A DNA stretch of 64,000 nt. Origin: Jatrophihabitans sp. Lineage in GTDB: Bacteria > Actinomycetota > Actinomycetes > Mycobacteriales > Jatrophihabitantaceae. The notes beneath the pieces are model-generated. The model saw only the letters and a list, made by a program, of their open reading frames with translations, ran no database searches and was not told the origin of the DNA. The stretch spans positions 62,001-126,000 of the forward strand of contig DASWNX010000011.1 in assembly GCA_036399055.1 (NCBI GenBank). The letters run 5' to 3'. A program made the translations under genes and the position numbers. Shown piece by piece: positions 22,652-30,316 of the stretch; the stretch's first letter is position 1; the number at the start of each line of letters is the position of its first letter.

Positions 22652-24820
22652 TCATCGAGGGCCACCTCGGCGCTCGGCCCGGCGCTGGGCCAGCTTGGCC
22701 CGGAAGGTGTCCGGCGCCCCCAGCGAGGCGTAGCCCATCCGCACTCTGCGCCAGGCCGCTTCCTGATGATCAGCGCCCTGCTCGGCGCCGACGGAGGCGA
22801 GGTAGGTGTCCACGGCGTCGGCGGCCCACGCCGAGTGGCCGGTGGCCACGTTGTCGATCGTGTTGTGGATGTCGACGAACCGGGTGTTGAAGCCGTACTC
22901 GCGCAGCGCGCGGTGCGCCTGCCGGTAGGTGCCGCCCACACCGGAGAGCTCCATAGCCAGGTTCAGTCCGAGGATCTCGGGCATGAAGGTCCTCGGCAGC
23001 CGGCCGATGCACAACCAGTAGACCGGCAGCTCGAAGGACGGCGGGCGCAGCAGCGGCCATTCTGCGAATTCCACAGACGCCGTAGGCGGCGCCTCGATGC
23101 CCATGTCCAGCAGCACCTGCCGGTAGATCAGCGGGTGATTCAGCTCAAGCCGGCCGTTTCCGAGCTCGTCCCAGTAGGTGTCGAACAGCGGGTAGCCGAC
23201 TTCGGTCCGAGCATGCTGGAAATCGGTGAAACCCTGCAGCCACGAGCCGTCGATGAGGGTGAGCGGCGCCAGCTGCAATGTCGAGTCGATCAGGGCCTCC
23301 CGGCTCGGCAGCTCCTCCTGCTGATGAGAGGTGAAATCCTCGCTGTGCTGGTCATGGCGTTGCAGCAGCCATGGGCGCAGCCCCTGTTCCGACCACGCCA
23401 CAGGCAGCCGTTCGGCCTCGGAGAGCTCGGTGTGCGCGGCACGGGCCAGCCAGCCGCGGACGTACCTGGCCGCCCATGCCTGCATGCCCGGGCTGTTCGG
23501 CTGCAACAGCAGGTGGTAGGCCTGCCGGATGGAGGCAGGCGCCGGCCCAGGCGCCGGTGGGTTCAGGTTGGGAGTTCGCAGCCAGCGCAGCGGTGGCGGT
23601 GTCGCGGTCGGCGTGGGGGCGAGGTCGGGCTGGCTCGAGCCCAGCGAGTTGATCCACCGCCTGATGACCCCGAGGTCCGCGGGTGAGAAGACCCGGAACA
23701 TCGGCCCGCGGGAGCTCACCAGGCCGTTGACCAGGGAGCTCGCCCCAGCACGGCCCGGCTTCACCAGCCGGCTGGTCGCCAGCGCGTCCAGGAACGGCCC
23801 CGGATCCACCTGGCAGTCGCGCAGCCATTGCGACAACGGCTTGTCCTGCAAGAGGAAGCGCTCGTGATAGACCGAACCCTCCCGGGCGCGCAGCCGCATC
23901 AACTCCGCCATCTCGAAGCTGGGGTCCCCAGCGGCCTGCAGCTCCTGCGCGACCTGATCGCACCAGTTGCTCAGCAGGTCCAACAGCCAGGCCTGAGCAG
24001 CTGCCGCGCGTTCGGACACCGCTGGGTCCCCGCGCTGTTCGGCCGCGAGCAGGTCGAGGGCTTCGCGGCTGCTCGGCGTCGCGCCGGCATCAGCCGGACG
24101 CATGGGCACGCCGAAGTCCAGGCGTGCCCAGTCGGCCAGGGCCGGGCTGGCTTTCACCAGCAGTTGCAGCGGAGGAAGCAGCCCGACGCTGCGCACCAGC
24201 GCGTCGACGCCGATCAGCTCGGCCTCGAAGTCGGCCGAGCGCCGGCTCATCGCTGACAGAACCGAGGGCAGGTGAAACGACAGGTCCGGTATCCGGGCGT
24301 CGCGGCAGAGCTGTGACAGCGGCGCCGCGTAGTCAGCCAGCGCCAGGGACTGCAACAGCGTGTAGTACGCGTCGGCGCGGCCCGCCCGGGGCGCGCCGAC
24401 CCCGATGTCATCGGCGTAGACGGCCAACATCGCCAGCGAGCTCGGCCGCTCGGCCGAGCTGGAGGCGCACAGCGACTGCAGCCAACTGCCCGCGGTCAAC
24501 ATGACGGGCGCGCAGTGCAGGGCGGTCCGACGGATGAGCACCTCCCGCAGCTCCGGCTCGCTCACGCCCTCAGCCATCGCGGCGAAACGGGCTCGCTGGC
24601 TGCTCGCCCACTGGCGGGCCTGCTCGCAGAGCTCGTCGACGCCGCGCTTGTCGCCGCGCTGCTGAACACGCGAGATCTCAGCGCGCACGTCGTCGGCCAA
24701 CCCCGGCGCGTAGTCGCGTTCGGGGTCCGACAGCGCGGCCAGGATCATCCGCGAGGGATCGGCGGCAGAGGCAGAGGCGGTCGAGGGCTGGATTCGGGCC
24801 GGCTGATCCGTCAGTGTCAT
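22652..24820 (-). CDS. Tandem haem-oxygenase-like diiron oxygenase (iron-containing redox enzyme family)
   Basis: A 722-residue protein with two related halves. The C-terminal domain has GSWLQ (525-529), YWDELGNGRLELNHPLIYRQ (E552, H562), FMPEILGLNLAMELSG (E615, E624) and FVDIHNTIDNVATGHSAW (D650, H652, D656, H662), the ligand pattern of haem-oxygenase-like diiron proteins such as SznF or BesC relatives. The N-terminal domain repeats GSWLQ (111-115) and YADDIGVG but lacks the matching His/Glu set, so it is probably structural. Such enzymes carry out N-oxygenation, desaturation or C-C cleavage. AGGAAAG precedes the ATG. It should modify an amine or acyl group of the cluster product. Confidence 0.8.
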   Translation of the reverse strand: MTLTDQPARIQPSTASASAADPSRMILAALSDPERDYAPGLADDVRAEISRVQQRGDKRGVDELCEQARQWASSQRARFAAMAEGVSEPELREVLIRRTALHCAPVMLTAGSWLQSLCASSSAERPSSLAMLAVYADDIGVGAPRAGRADAYYTLLQSLALADYAAPLSQLCRDARIPDLSFHLPSVLSAMSRRSADFEAELIGVDALVRSVGLLPPLQLLVKASPALADWARLDFGVPMRPADAGATPSSREALDLLAAEQRGDPAVSERAAAAQAWLLDLLSNWCDQVAQELQAAGDPSFEMAELMRLRAREGSVYHERFLLQDKPLSQWLRDCQVDPGPFLDALATSRLVKPGRAGASSLVNGLVSSRGPMFRVFSPADLGVIRRWINSLGSSQPDLAPTPTATPPPLRWLRTPNLNPPAPGPAPASIRQAYHLLLQPNSPGMQAWAARYVRGWLARAAHTELSEAERLPVAWSEQGLRPWLLQRHDQHSEDFTSHQQEELPSREALIDSTLQLAPLTLIDGSWLQGFTDFQHARTEVGYPLFDTYWDELGNGRLELNHPLIYRQVLLDMGIEAPPTASVEFAEWPLLRPPSFELPVYWLCIGRLPRTFMPEILGLNLAMELSGVGGTYRQAHRALREYGFNTRFVDIHNTIDNVATGHSAWAADAVDTYLASVGAEQGADHQEAAWRRVRMGYASLGAPDTFRAKLAQRRAERRGGPR

Positions 24821-24888
24821 GGGTTCACTTTCCTGATCTTCTCTGGCACGCCGCCGCTGCGCTCTGGCGGCACGCTGGATGGTTCAGC

Positions 24889-24969
24889 TCAGAACATGGG
24901 ATAGATCGAGGCGTCATTCTTGGGCTTCTTCTTTCCGAAGCGAGCCAGGATTCTCTTCAGGATGCTCAT
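24889..24969 (-). CDS. 26-residue basic peptide with conserved-looking C-terminus
   Basis: A 26-codon frame in the 200-bp gap between the SGNH hydrolase and diiron protein genes. It begins MSILKRILARFGKKK, a cationic amphipathic helix, and ends NDASIYPMF. An AGAGG lies 11 bases before the ATG. The ending recalls the short DUF5989/SxtK proteins that accompany SxtI-type carbamoyltransferases and end in IYTLF-like residues, but the membrane helix of that family is missing here. Its alternatives are a RiPP-like precursor or a chance frame. Its place inside a tightly packed operon, with a ribosome site, makes a real gene more likely than not. Confidence 0.55.
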   Translation of the reverse strand: MSILKRILARFGKKKPKNDASIYPMF

Positions 24970-25020
24970 GTCGAGGTCAACCTCTCGGTGGTGTCGGCGC
25001 CCTCACCGGGCAGGAGTGGG

Positions 25021-26052
25021 TTACTTCAGTGACAGTGACTCGGCCAACAGGCGGGCGACGATGTCGTGGCCGAGGTCGGTGTAGTGGGCCCGGTCCACAT
25101 AGGCCCACGTGTCGGGCGTCAGCGCCGAGGCCATCAACCCGTTGAGATCGACGAACTCGACCGACTGCCGCTCGCAGGCCGCGGCCAGCGCCGCGGCGTA
25201 ATCCCGGTGGGCCTGCGGGGTGGAGACCTCTCCGTAGAGCTGCTCCCAGGTGCCCATCTTCGAGATCCGGTCGGTCTCGTCGAAGAGCAACTTCTCCTCC
25301 GCTGAAGGCTCATCGCGCACCCAGTAGGACATCGGTTGAAGCACATAGCTGACGCGGCTGCCGTGCGGGGCGGTGAGCAGCTTCCAGTTGGCCAGATTGC
25401 GTTCGGTGTCGGCGACCGCGCGCTCGATGAACGTCGAGAGCACGTGCGGGGCGGTGTCGGTCACCACGACCGGGTCGACCTTGACGTTTCCCTTCAGCTT
25501 GGCGTTGGCTTTGCGATGCTGTGCCTTCACTCCTTCCATCGCGTCGAAGAACTCCCCGCAGAAGAAGAAGCCCCCGTGGTCTCCGCGTAGCTCCGCGGGC
25601 AGTCGGCTGGTGGCCAGCTCGTTGAACCCGGAGAGGATCACCACGTTGTCGACCTGGGGCAGCAGGTGCCGGTGGAACATGAACAGCAACAACTCCTGCG
25701 TGGCGGAGTAGCTTCGCCCGGCCATGTTGAGCCACGGGTTGCTGGGGGCGTGCTCGCTCCAGAGGCGGGAGGGCAGGGTCTTGTCATCACCGGTGGCGCC
25801 CACCCCGAGCGCCGAAGAGGTGCCGGACAGGATGTTCACCGGTCCGTCAGGGATCCGCTCCCCCACCGAGGCGATCTCACCCTTGCCGTTGTGGGAGTAG
25901 CGAAATCCGCCCGCGTCGGTGTTGATGGCCCGAGAGCGGTAGTTCGCCCGGTGGTAGTACATCAGGTAGGACATCCAGCGGACGTTGCCGCGGTCGTCGA
26001 AATCGGCGTACTGGAACATCTGCGGGGCGATTCTCTCGCGGTGAAGCTTCAT
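25021..26052 (-). CDS. SGNH/GDSL-like hydrolase (SxtL-like setting)
   Basis: A 343-residue protein. Candidate SGNH blocks are ILSGTSSALGVGATG (nucleophile Ser), LNMAGRSYSATQELLLFM (Gly), ILSGFNELATS (Asn) and the C-terminal YVDRAHYTDLGHDIVARLL with the Asp-X2-His pair. This order is typical of SGNH esterases and acyltransferases. No signal peptide is visible, so it acts in the cytoplasm. GGAGGA precedes the ATG at 26052. GDSL proteins accompany SxtI-type carbamoyltransferases (SxtL in saxitoxin clusters), so it may release or transfer an acyl or carbamoyl group. The catalytic assignment is from motif reading only. Confidence 0.75.
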   Translation of the reverse strand: MKLHRERIAPQMFQYADFDDRGNVRWMSYLMYYHRANYRSRAINTDAGGFRYSHNGKGEIASVGERIPDGPVNILSGTSSALGVGATGDDKTLPSRLWSEHAPSNPWLNMAGRSYSATQELLLFMFHRHLLPQVDNVVILSGFNELATSRLPAELRGDHGGFFFCGEFFDAMEGVKAQHRKANAKLKGNVKVDPVVVTDTAPHVLSTFIERAVADTERNLANWKLLTAPHGSRVSYVLQPMSYWVRDEPSAEEKLLFDETDRISKMGTWEQLYGEVSTPQAHRDYAAALAAACERQSVEFVDLNGLMASALTPDTWAYVDRAHYTDLGHDIVARLLAESLSLK

Positions 26053-26100
26053 CGATGCGGTCCTCCGGAGGAGTGCGGAACGTGCTTTGACGGCAGGGGG

Positions 26101-26874
26101 TCACGTGCTGGCGAAGATGGGGCCTCGCGCTACCAGGTGTTGGGCCGCTTGCGCGAGAGGGCGGACGATGAGGCGGTCGACGTTGACATGAGCCGGTAGC
26201 GCAAGGCAGCTGAGGATGCATTCGGCGATGTCACAGGCCAGCAGCGGCCGGTCGACGCCGGCATACACCGCCTCGGCGCGCTGCTGGTCACCGCCGAACC
26301 TGTTGAGCGCGAACTCCTCGGTCATCACCATGCCGGGCGCGATCTCGATGACCCTGAGCGGCTGGCCGCACAGCTCCTGGCGCAGGGTCTCCATCAAGGC
26401 TCGCTCGGCATGCTTAGCCGCGCTGTAGCTGCCGCCGGTCGGGTAACCGGCCAGAGCCGCGGTCGAGGTCACGGTGACGATGGACGCGCTGGCGCTGCGG
26501 CTCAGCGCCGGCAGCAGCGCCTGGATGACGCGCAGGGTTCCCAGCACGTTGATGTCATAGCTGCGAGCCCAGTCAGCAGGCTCGGCCTCGGTCACCGATC
26601 GCGCGTCCACCGCGCCTCCGGCGCAGTTGACCAGCACATCGCAGGCGTCGACCTGCTCGGCCAGCGCCGCCACCGACTTGGCGTCGGTGACGTCCAGGTG
26701 GACCGCGGTCCCCCCGATCTCATCGGCAAGCGCTCTCAGCAGCTCCAGCCTCCGGGCTGCCACCACCACGCGGTAACCGGCTTCGGCCAACCGTCTGGCG
26801 GTCGCCCGGCCGATGCCGGTGCTGGCGCCGGTCACCACCGCGCTCAGGCGCGGCGGGGTGGGGTGCGACGTCAC
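26101..26874 (-). CDS. Short-chain dehydrogenase/reductase
   Basis: A 257-residue classical SDR. The cofactor motif VVTGASTGIGRATARRL is followed by VVVAARR, whose arginines suggest NADP(H). Other features are LVNCAGG, the catalytic Ser in VTVTSTAAL, YSAAK (Tyr and Lys) and the closing VIEIAPGMVMTEE. Similarity to YdfG-type enzymes suggests oxidation of a beta-hydroxy acid or reduction of a ketone. Its ATG overlaps the stop of the ATP-grasp ligase gene (ATGA), tying it to the same pathway. Substrate unknown. Confidence 0.88.
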   Translation of the reverse strand: MTSHPTPPRLSAVVTGASTGIGRATARRLAEAGYRVVVAARRLELLRALADEIGGTAVHLDVTDAKSVAALAEQVDACDVLVNCAGGAVDARSVTEAEPADWARSYDINVLGTLRVIQALLPALSRSASASIVTVTSTAALAGYPTGGSYSAAKHAERALMETLRQELCGQPLRVIEIAPGMVMTEEFALNRFGGDQQRAEAVYAGVDRPLLACDIAECILSCLALPAHVNVDRLIVRPLAQAAQHLVARGPIFAST

Positions 26875-28118
26875 GACGTCTCGATCCGGATCTTGTCGTT
26901 GACCTCGTCGCAGCGGCGCACCGCGTCCTCACGGTCCCGGCCGGTGGCGATGACATAACCGCTCACGCAGTCGGCGACGGTCAGCAGCGGCGGCACCTCG
27001 TCACCGACGTTCTTGGTGACCGCCGCCGCGATCTCCATGTCGCGGAACTCGTCGAGGAAGGGCAGGAACACGTCGGGTGTCACCCCGACGGGCAACCGCC
27101 GGACAATCGACTGGATGTCCTCGGCGATGTCGATCCGCTCGATCTTGCCGGCCATCGGCGTGAAGAACCGGACTGCCGCTCCGGCGATGGGATCCGGAGA
27201 CGACTCCGGCAGCGGATCGATCTGCAGTGGAACGGTCATCATCATCCGGTTCAGGTCATAACCGAATGCCCGGCGCACCAGTTCCGGCGCTCCGCTGCCG
27301 GCCAGTCTGGCGTGGGACTCCAGCACCCGGGGGCCGGATTCGGTGAGCACGAACTCACTGTGCGACGGGCCCTCGGTGAGTCCCACCGCGTCGAGCAACT
27401 GCGGGGTGAGCGTGCGCAGCTGGTCCAGGTAAGGCAGCGCGACCCTGCTGGGCGTGCTCACCTCCCATTCGACGAATCGATCGTTCATGCGGTACTCGGA
27501 GTAGCCGATCGGGACATGCCGGCCGTTGAAGGAGATGGAGTCGACGCTGACGACCGGGCCGTCCAGGTACTCCTCCGCGATCGGGTTCAGCACTCCTTCG
27601 GCGAGCAGGCTGGTGAACACCTCAGCGGCGGCAGCGGCGCTGTCGACCAGGTTGATCCGCAGGCTGGCGGCGCCGTCGATCGGTTTGATGACGATCCGGC
27701 CACCGACCTTGTCGTAGAAGTCCGCCGCCTGCTCAGCGCTTTCCAGCACGGCGAACCGCACCGGGCTCAGTCCGCGCTGGTCAAGGCACTGGCGGGTCAG
27801 CGACTTGTCCTTCAGAGCCAACGCCGTCGCCTCGCCCACGCCTGGCAATCCCAGCGTGTCGACCACCTGTCCGGTGGACACCGCGGCGATCTCCGCCGTC
27901 GTCATCACCCGGTCGAATGGCCGCTTGGCGTGCAGCGGCCGCAACACCTGGAGAATCTCGGCAGAATCCTCGACGCTGGCATGCACGATCTGCTCGCAGT
28001 GCGCGGCGATGCTCGGGTGATACTTGCCGGGCTCGTGCACCAGCACCACGTCGATGCCAAGCTCCTTGGCGCCGGCGATCGGGGCGGGGCGACCGCCGAC
28101 TACTGCAATCCTGAACAT
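26871..28118 (-). CDS. ATP-grasp ligase (cluster ligase 2)
   Basis: A 415-residue ATP-grasp protein starting MFRIAVVGGRPAPIAGAKELG. It has the ATP-binding GGRIVIKPIDGAASLRINLV, VSVDSISFNGRHVPIGYSEY, and the metal/ATP motif FVLTESGPRVLESHARLAGSG. Length and plan match the BL00235/DabB type of amino acid ligase and carbamoyl-phosphate-synthase-like ligases. It would join an amino or imino acid to a second amine. It is only distantly similar to the other cluster ligase at 17613, so the two should act on different substrates. It follows the oxygenase gene by 52 bases. Confidence 0.84.
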   Translation of the reverse strand: MFRIAVVGGRPAPIAGAKELGIDVVLVHEPGKYHPSIAAHCEQIVHASVEDSAEILQVLRPLHAKRPFDRVMTTAEIAAVSTGQVVDTLGLPGVGEATALALKDKSLTRQCLDQRGLSPVRFAVLESAEQAADFYDKVGGRIVIKPIDGAASLRINLVDSAAAAAEVFTSLLAEGVLNPIAEEYLDGPVVSVDSISFNGRHVPIGYSEYRMNDRFVEWEVSTPSRVALPYLDQLRTLTPQLLDAVGLTEGPSHSEFVLTESGPRVLESHARLAGSGAPELVRRAFGYDLNRMMMTVPLQIDPLPESSPDPIAGAAVRFFTPMAGKIERIDIAEDIQSIVRRLPVGVTPDVFLPFLDEFRDMEIAAAVTKNVGDEVPPLLTVADCVSGYVIATGRDREDAVRRCDEVNDKIRIETS

Positions 28119-28170
28119 CGAGAACCTCTATGCTTTCTGATCTTGTGAGATCGGGGAGAAAGGGCAGCGC

Positions 28171-29121
28171 TCAACTGGCGTAGCAGCGCCGCAGCCAGCG
28201 GGCCTGGGTCACCGGCCCGGGCTCGAACGCGCGACGGCGGTGCAGGATCCGGTAGTTGTCGAAGATCAGGAAGTCCCCGGGGCCGAGCACCAGCTCTTCT
28301 CCGGTGAGGCTGTCCAGCGCCTGGCGCCACTGGGCCAGTGCCGCCTCACAGCGCGGGTTCGACGCTGTGACGGTTCCAGGGTCATACCTGACCCTGCGGT
28401 CCGCGCCTGAGATCTCGACCAGCGGATGCGGCGCCAGCGGCTGGGTCTGGAACCTGTCGTTGGACGCCGGGGCGCCCACGGTGAAGCCCGGCTCGCCGAG
28501 CACCTGCAGCGCCAGGGGATCCATCAGGTCCACCGCGGCGTCGATCGACACGACATCGGTGGGCACTGCCTCCTCGTTGCGCATCGCGAAAAAGCTGAGG
28601 TAACGGGGGATGAAGGCACGGGGGTCAACCCCGCTGAAGCCAAACGGCAGGTGCGGGTTGTCGGTGTGCCAGGAGAAGTCGGTGTCCGAACCCCATGAGC
28701 TGGTGGAGGCTGCGGCTTGCGGATTGGGCACCACGTTGCGCATCAGCCGGCCGTCATTCTCATAGGGCACCGAGTACGGGGTGAGACCGCACAGCCGGAC
28801 CAGGCCCAGGTGCATCGCGTTCGTCATCGCCAGGGCGGGCTCGTCGGCGTAACCCTCGACCGGCGTGGGCGGAAGTTGCTGCACCGGAAGGTTGCGCAGC
28901 AGTAGAACCCGCTCGCGATTGCTCACGAACTGCGCCAGGTGAGTGAGGATGTGGTCGTCGAGGACCTGCTGCAGCACGTGTGATCCGACGCCCGCGAGGA
29001 TTGACTCGTGCCGGTCCGAATCCAGCGGCTGCCCGTGCAGACGCTCGGCGAGGTCCTCACTGAGGGACTCACGGGTCTTGTCGTCCACTGTGAATGAGCT
29101 GAACATCATCGTACTAGTCAT
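28171..29121 (-). CDS. TauD/TfdA-like Fe(II)/2-oxoglutarate oxygenase
   Basis: A 316-residue non-haem iron oxygenase. The iron-binding HxD is in DFSWHTDNPHLPFG, the distal His in IFDNYRILHRRRAF, and the 2-oxoglutarate-binding Arg in TQARWLRRCYAS at the C-terminus. The general plan resembles the clavaminate synthase and asparagine/arginine hydroxylase group (AsnO, VioC), which hydroxylate free amino acids. A hydroxylated amino acid would supply the oxygen for the carbamoyltransferase. This is the first gene of the operon. The ATG at 29121 is preceded by GGAG; two internal Met codons (5 and 6) are alternatives. Confidence 0.87.
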   Translation of the reverse strand: MTSTMMFSSFTVDDKTRESLSEDLAERLHGQPLDSDRHESILAGVGSHVLQQVLDDHILTHLAQFVSNRERVLLLRNLPVQQLPPTPVEGYADEPALAMTNAMHLGLVRLCGLTPYSVPYENDGRLMRNVVPNPQAAASTSSWGSDTDFSWHTDNPHLPFGFSGVDPRAFIPRYLSFFAMRNEEAVPTDVVSIDAAVDLMDPLALQVLGEPGFTVGAPASNDRFQTQPLAPHPLVEISGADRRVRYDPGTVTASNPRCEAALAQWRQALDSLTGEELVLGPGDFLIFDNYRILHRRRAFEPGPVTQARWLRRCYAS

Positions 29122-29130
29122 TCGTATGAC
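29117..29130. promoter_or_regulatory. Candidate operator half-pair 1 (GTCATTCGTATGAC)
   Basis: An imperfect palindrome with 5-bp arms GTCAT/ATGAC. The same 13-base core occurs inverted at 29361-29373. It overlaps the ATG of the operon's first gene, which a regulator could use to block translation start or transcription. Confidence 0.3.
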
Positions 29131-29172
29131 TCCAACGAGAGCGGCCGGGCGGACGGGGCGGTATGGAGGGTG

Positions 29173-29187
29173 TGACGTGGCACGTCA
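29173..29187. promoter_or_regulatory. Candidate operator: 15-bp perfect inverted repeat
   Basis: TGACGT and ACGTCA arms around a GGC spacer, 52 bases upstream of the first gene of the minus-strand biosynthetic operon. Position and symmetry suit binding of a dimeric repressor. No second copy was noticed. Confidence 0.4.
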
Positions 29188-29360
29188 GAAGCGGTGGCGC
29201 TAAAAGTTGAGCAGTGTAACTCTGGCTTAACATAGGGCCGAAGCTGCCTGGCGTCAGCACTCAGCGACCGGTGACATGGCCCGGCGACCCGCAGGTTGCC
29301 GAGCACTTCACCGACGTCCGGTGAGCCGAGCTGTCACAGAAGGCTGCGCAAGCATATACA

Positions 29361-29373
29361 TCATACGAATGAC
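29361..29373. promoter_or_regulatory. Candidate operator half-pair 2 (TCATACGAATGAC)
   Basis: The inverted copy of the core at 29117-29130, 240 bases upstream of the operon start in a locally AT-richer patch. Pairing of the two could bracket the promoter. Confidence 0.3.
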
Positions 29374-29762
29374 ATTCAAACCCCAAATGAGGATGACGAG
29401 TCCGATGCGCGCGATCCGGCTGCGCGCTGCGCTGCCGGCGCCAGGGCGTCGATGCGCCGTTCCAGCCGTACGAAGACCCATTGGCGGCGGTGGCGGCAGC
29501 GGTGGCGGTGGCGCACGGCCGTGGAGACGCCGTCGGCAGCCGCCCCCGAGTCCGCTCCCCTCGCCCCGCGGTCCTCGCCGCATCGCGGGGGCACCGCGGG
29601 CCGCGTGGACGCCGATCGCGCCGGCGCGCCGGCCGCGCACCGCGCAGGCACACCGGCCTGCCGGGTGCGGCGCCTCTTCCGAGACGAGGACTTCAGAGGC
29701 CAGAATGAGGTGCCCGCCGGGCGTCGTCCGGCGGGGCGCCGTCACGAGGGAAGGAACGACTC

Positions 29763-30191
29763 ATGACCACCCGGCTGAACCCTTACCTGAACTTCCGCGA
29801 CACCGCCAGGGACGCCATGGACTTCTACCAGTCGGTGTTCGGAGGCGAGCTGACCCGCAGCACCTTCGCCGAGCTCCAGGTCAGCGACGACCCCACCGAG
29901 CACGACAAGATCATGCACTCGATGCTGGTCACCGAGCAGGGGCTGGTGCTGATGGCCGCCGACACGCCCAACGTCATGCCCTACACGCCGGGCACGAACT
30001 TCGCGGTGTCGCTGAGCGGCGACAGCGAGGACGAGTCCGCGCTTCGGGGCTACTGGGAGAAACTGTCCTCCACCGGGATAGTGACGGCCCCGCTCGACCA
30101 GGCGCCCTGGGGCGACACCTTCGGCATGTGCGTGGACAAGTTCGGCGTCAGCTGGCTGGTCAACATCGCCGGCCCCCAGCACCAGGAGTAG
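29763..30191 (+). CDS. VOC-family protein, PhnB/YjdN-like
   Basis: A 142-residue protein of the vicinal oxygen chelate superfamily: PYLNFRDTARDAMDFYQSVFGGEL is the standard PhnB-like opening, followed by LMAADTPN and the closing WGDTFGMCVDKFGVSWLVNI. A GAGGGAAGGAA ribosome site precedes the ATG. Most relatives are small cytoplasmic proteins of unknown substrate. It stands alone, divergent from the biosynthetic operon, and need not belong to it. Confidence 0.87.
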   Translation: MTTRLNPYLNFRDTARDAMDFYQSVFGGELTRSTFAELQVSDDPTEHDKIMHSMLVTEQGLVLMAADTPNVMPYTPGTNFAVSLSGDSEDESALRGYWEKLSSTGIVTAPLDQAPWGDTFGMCVDKFGVSWLVNIAGPQHQE

Positions 30192-30316
30192 CCGCCAGGC
30201 AACACCTGTGAGCCTGCTTGACGGAGCAAGCGGGCGGTGGTACCTACGAATAGGAGTGATCATCTGAGAACCGAGAGCGACTTCACTCCGCATTAACACG
30301 TCAGGAGGCCGAGGTC

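Larger units (their letters stand above)
29122..29762. other. 640-bp non-coding region upstream of the biosynthetic operon
   Basis: It holds the candidate operators at 29173-29187 and 29361-29373. Around 29480-29520 lies a low-complexity GGC/GGT-rich stretch. Long frames here have no domain-like sequence and I regard them as non-coding. The operon promoter should lie between about 29190 and 29380, but no clear -35/-10 pair could be named. Confidence 0.5.

Noticed and set aside
22061..23686. 541-codon plus-strand frame over the diiron protein gene
   Set aside because: The opposite strand encodes a clear two-domain iron protein with ribosome site and operon spacing; this frame is its shadow.
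29276..30211. 311-codon plus-strand frame before and over the VOC gene
   Set aside because: Arg/Pro-rich low complexity; the VOC protein with ribosome site occupies another frame in its second half.
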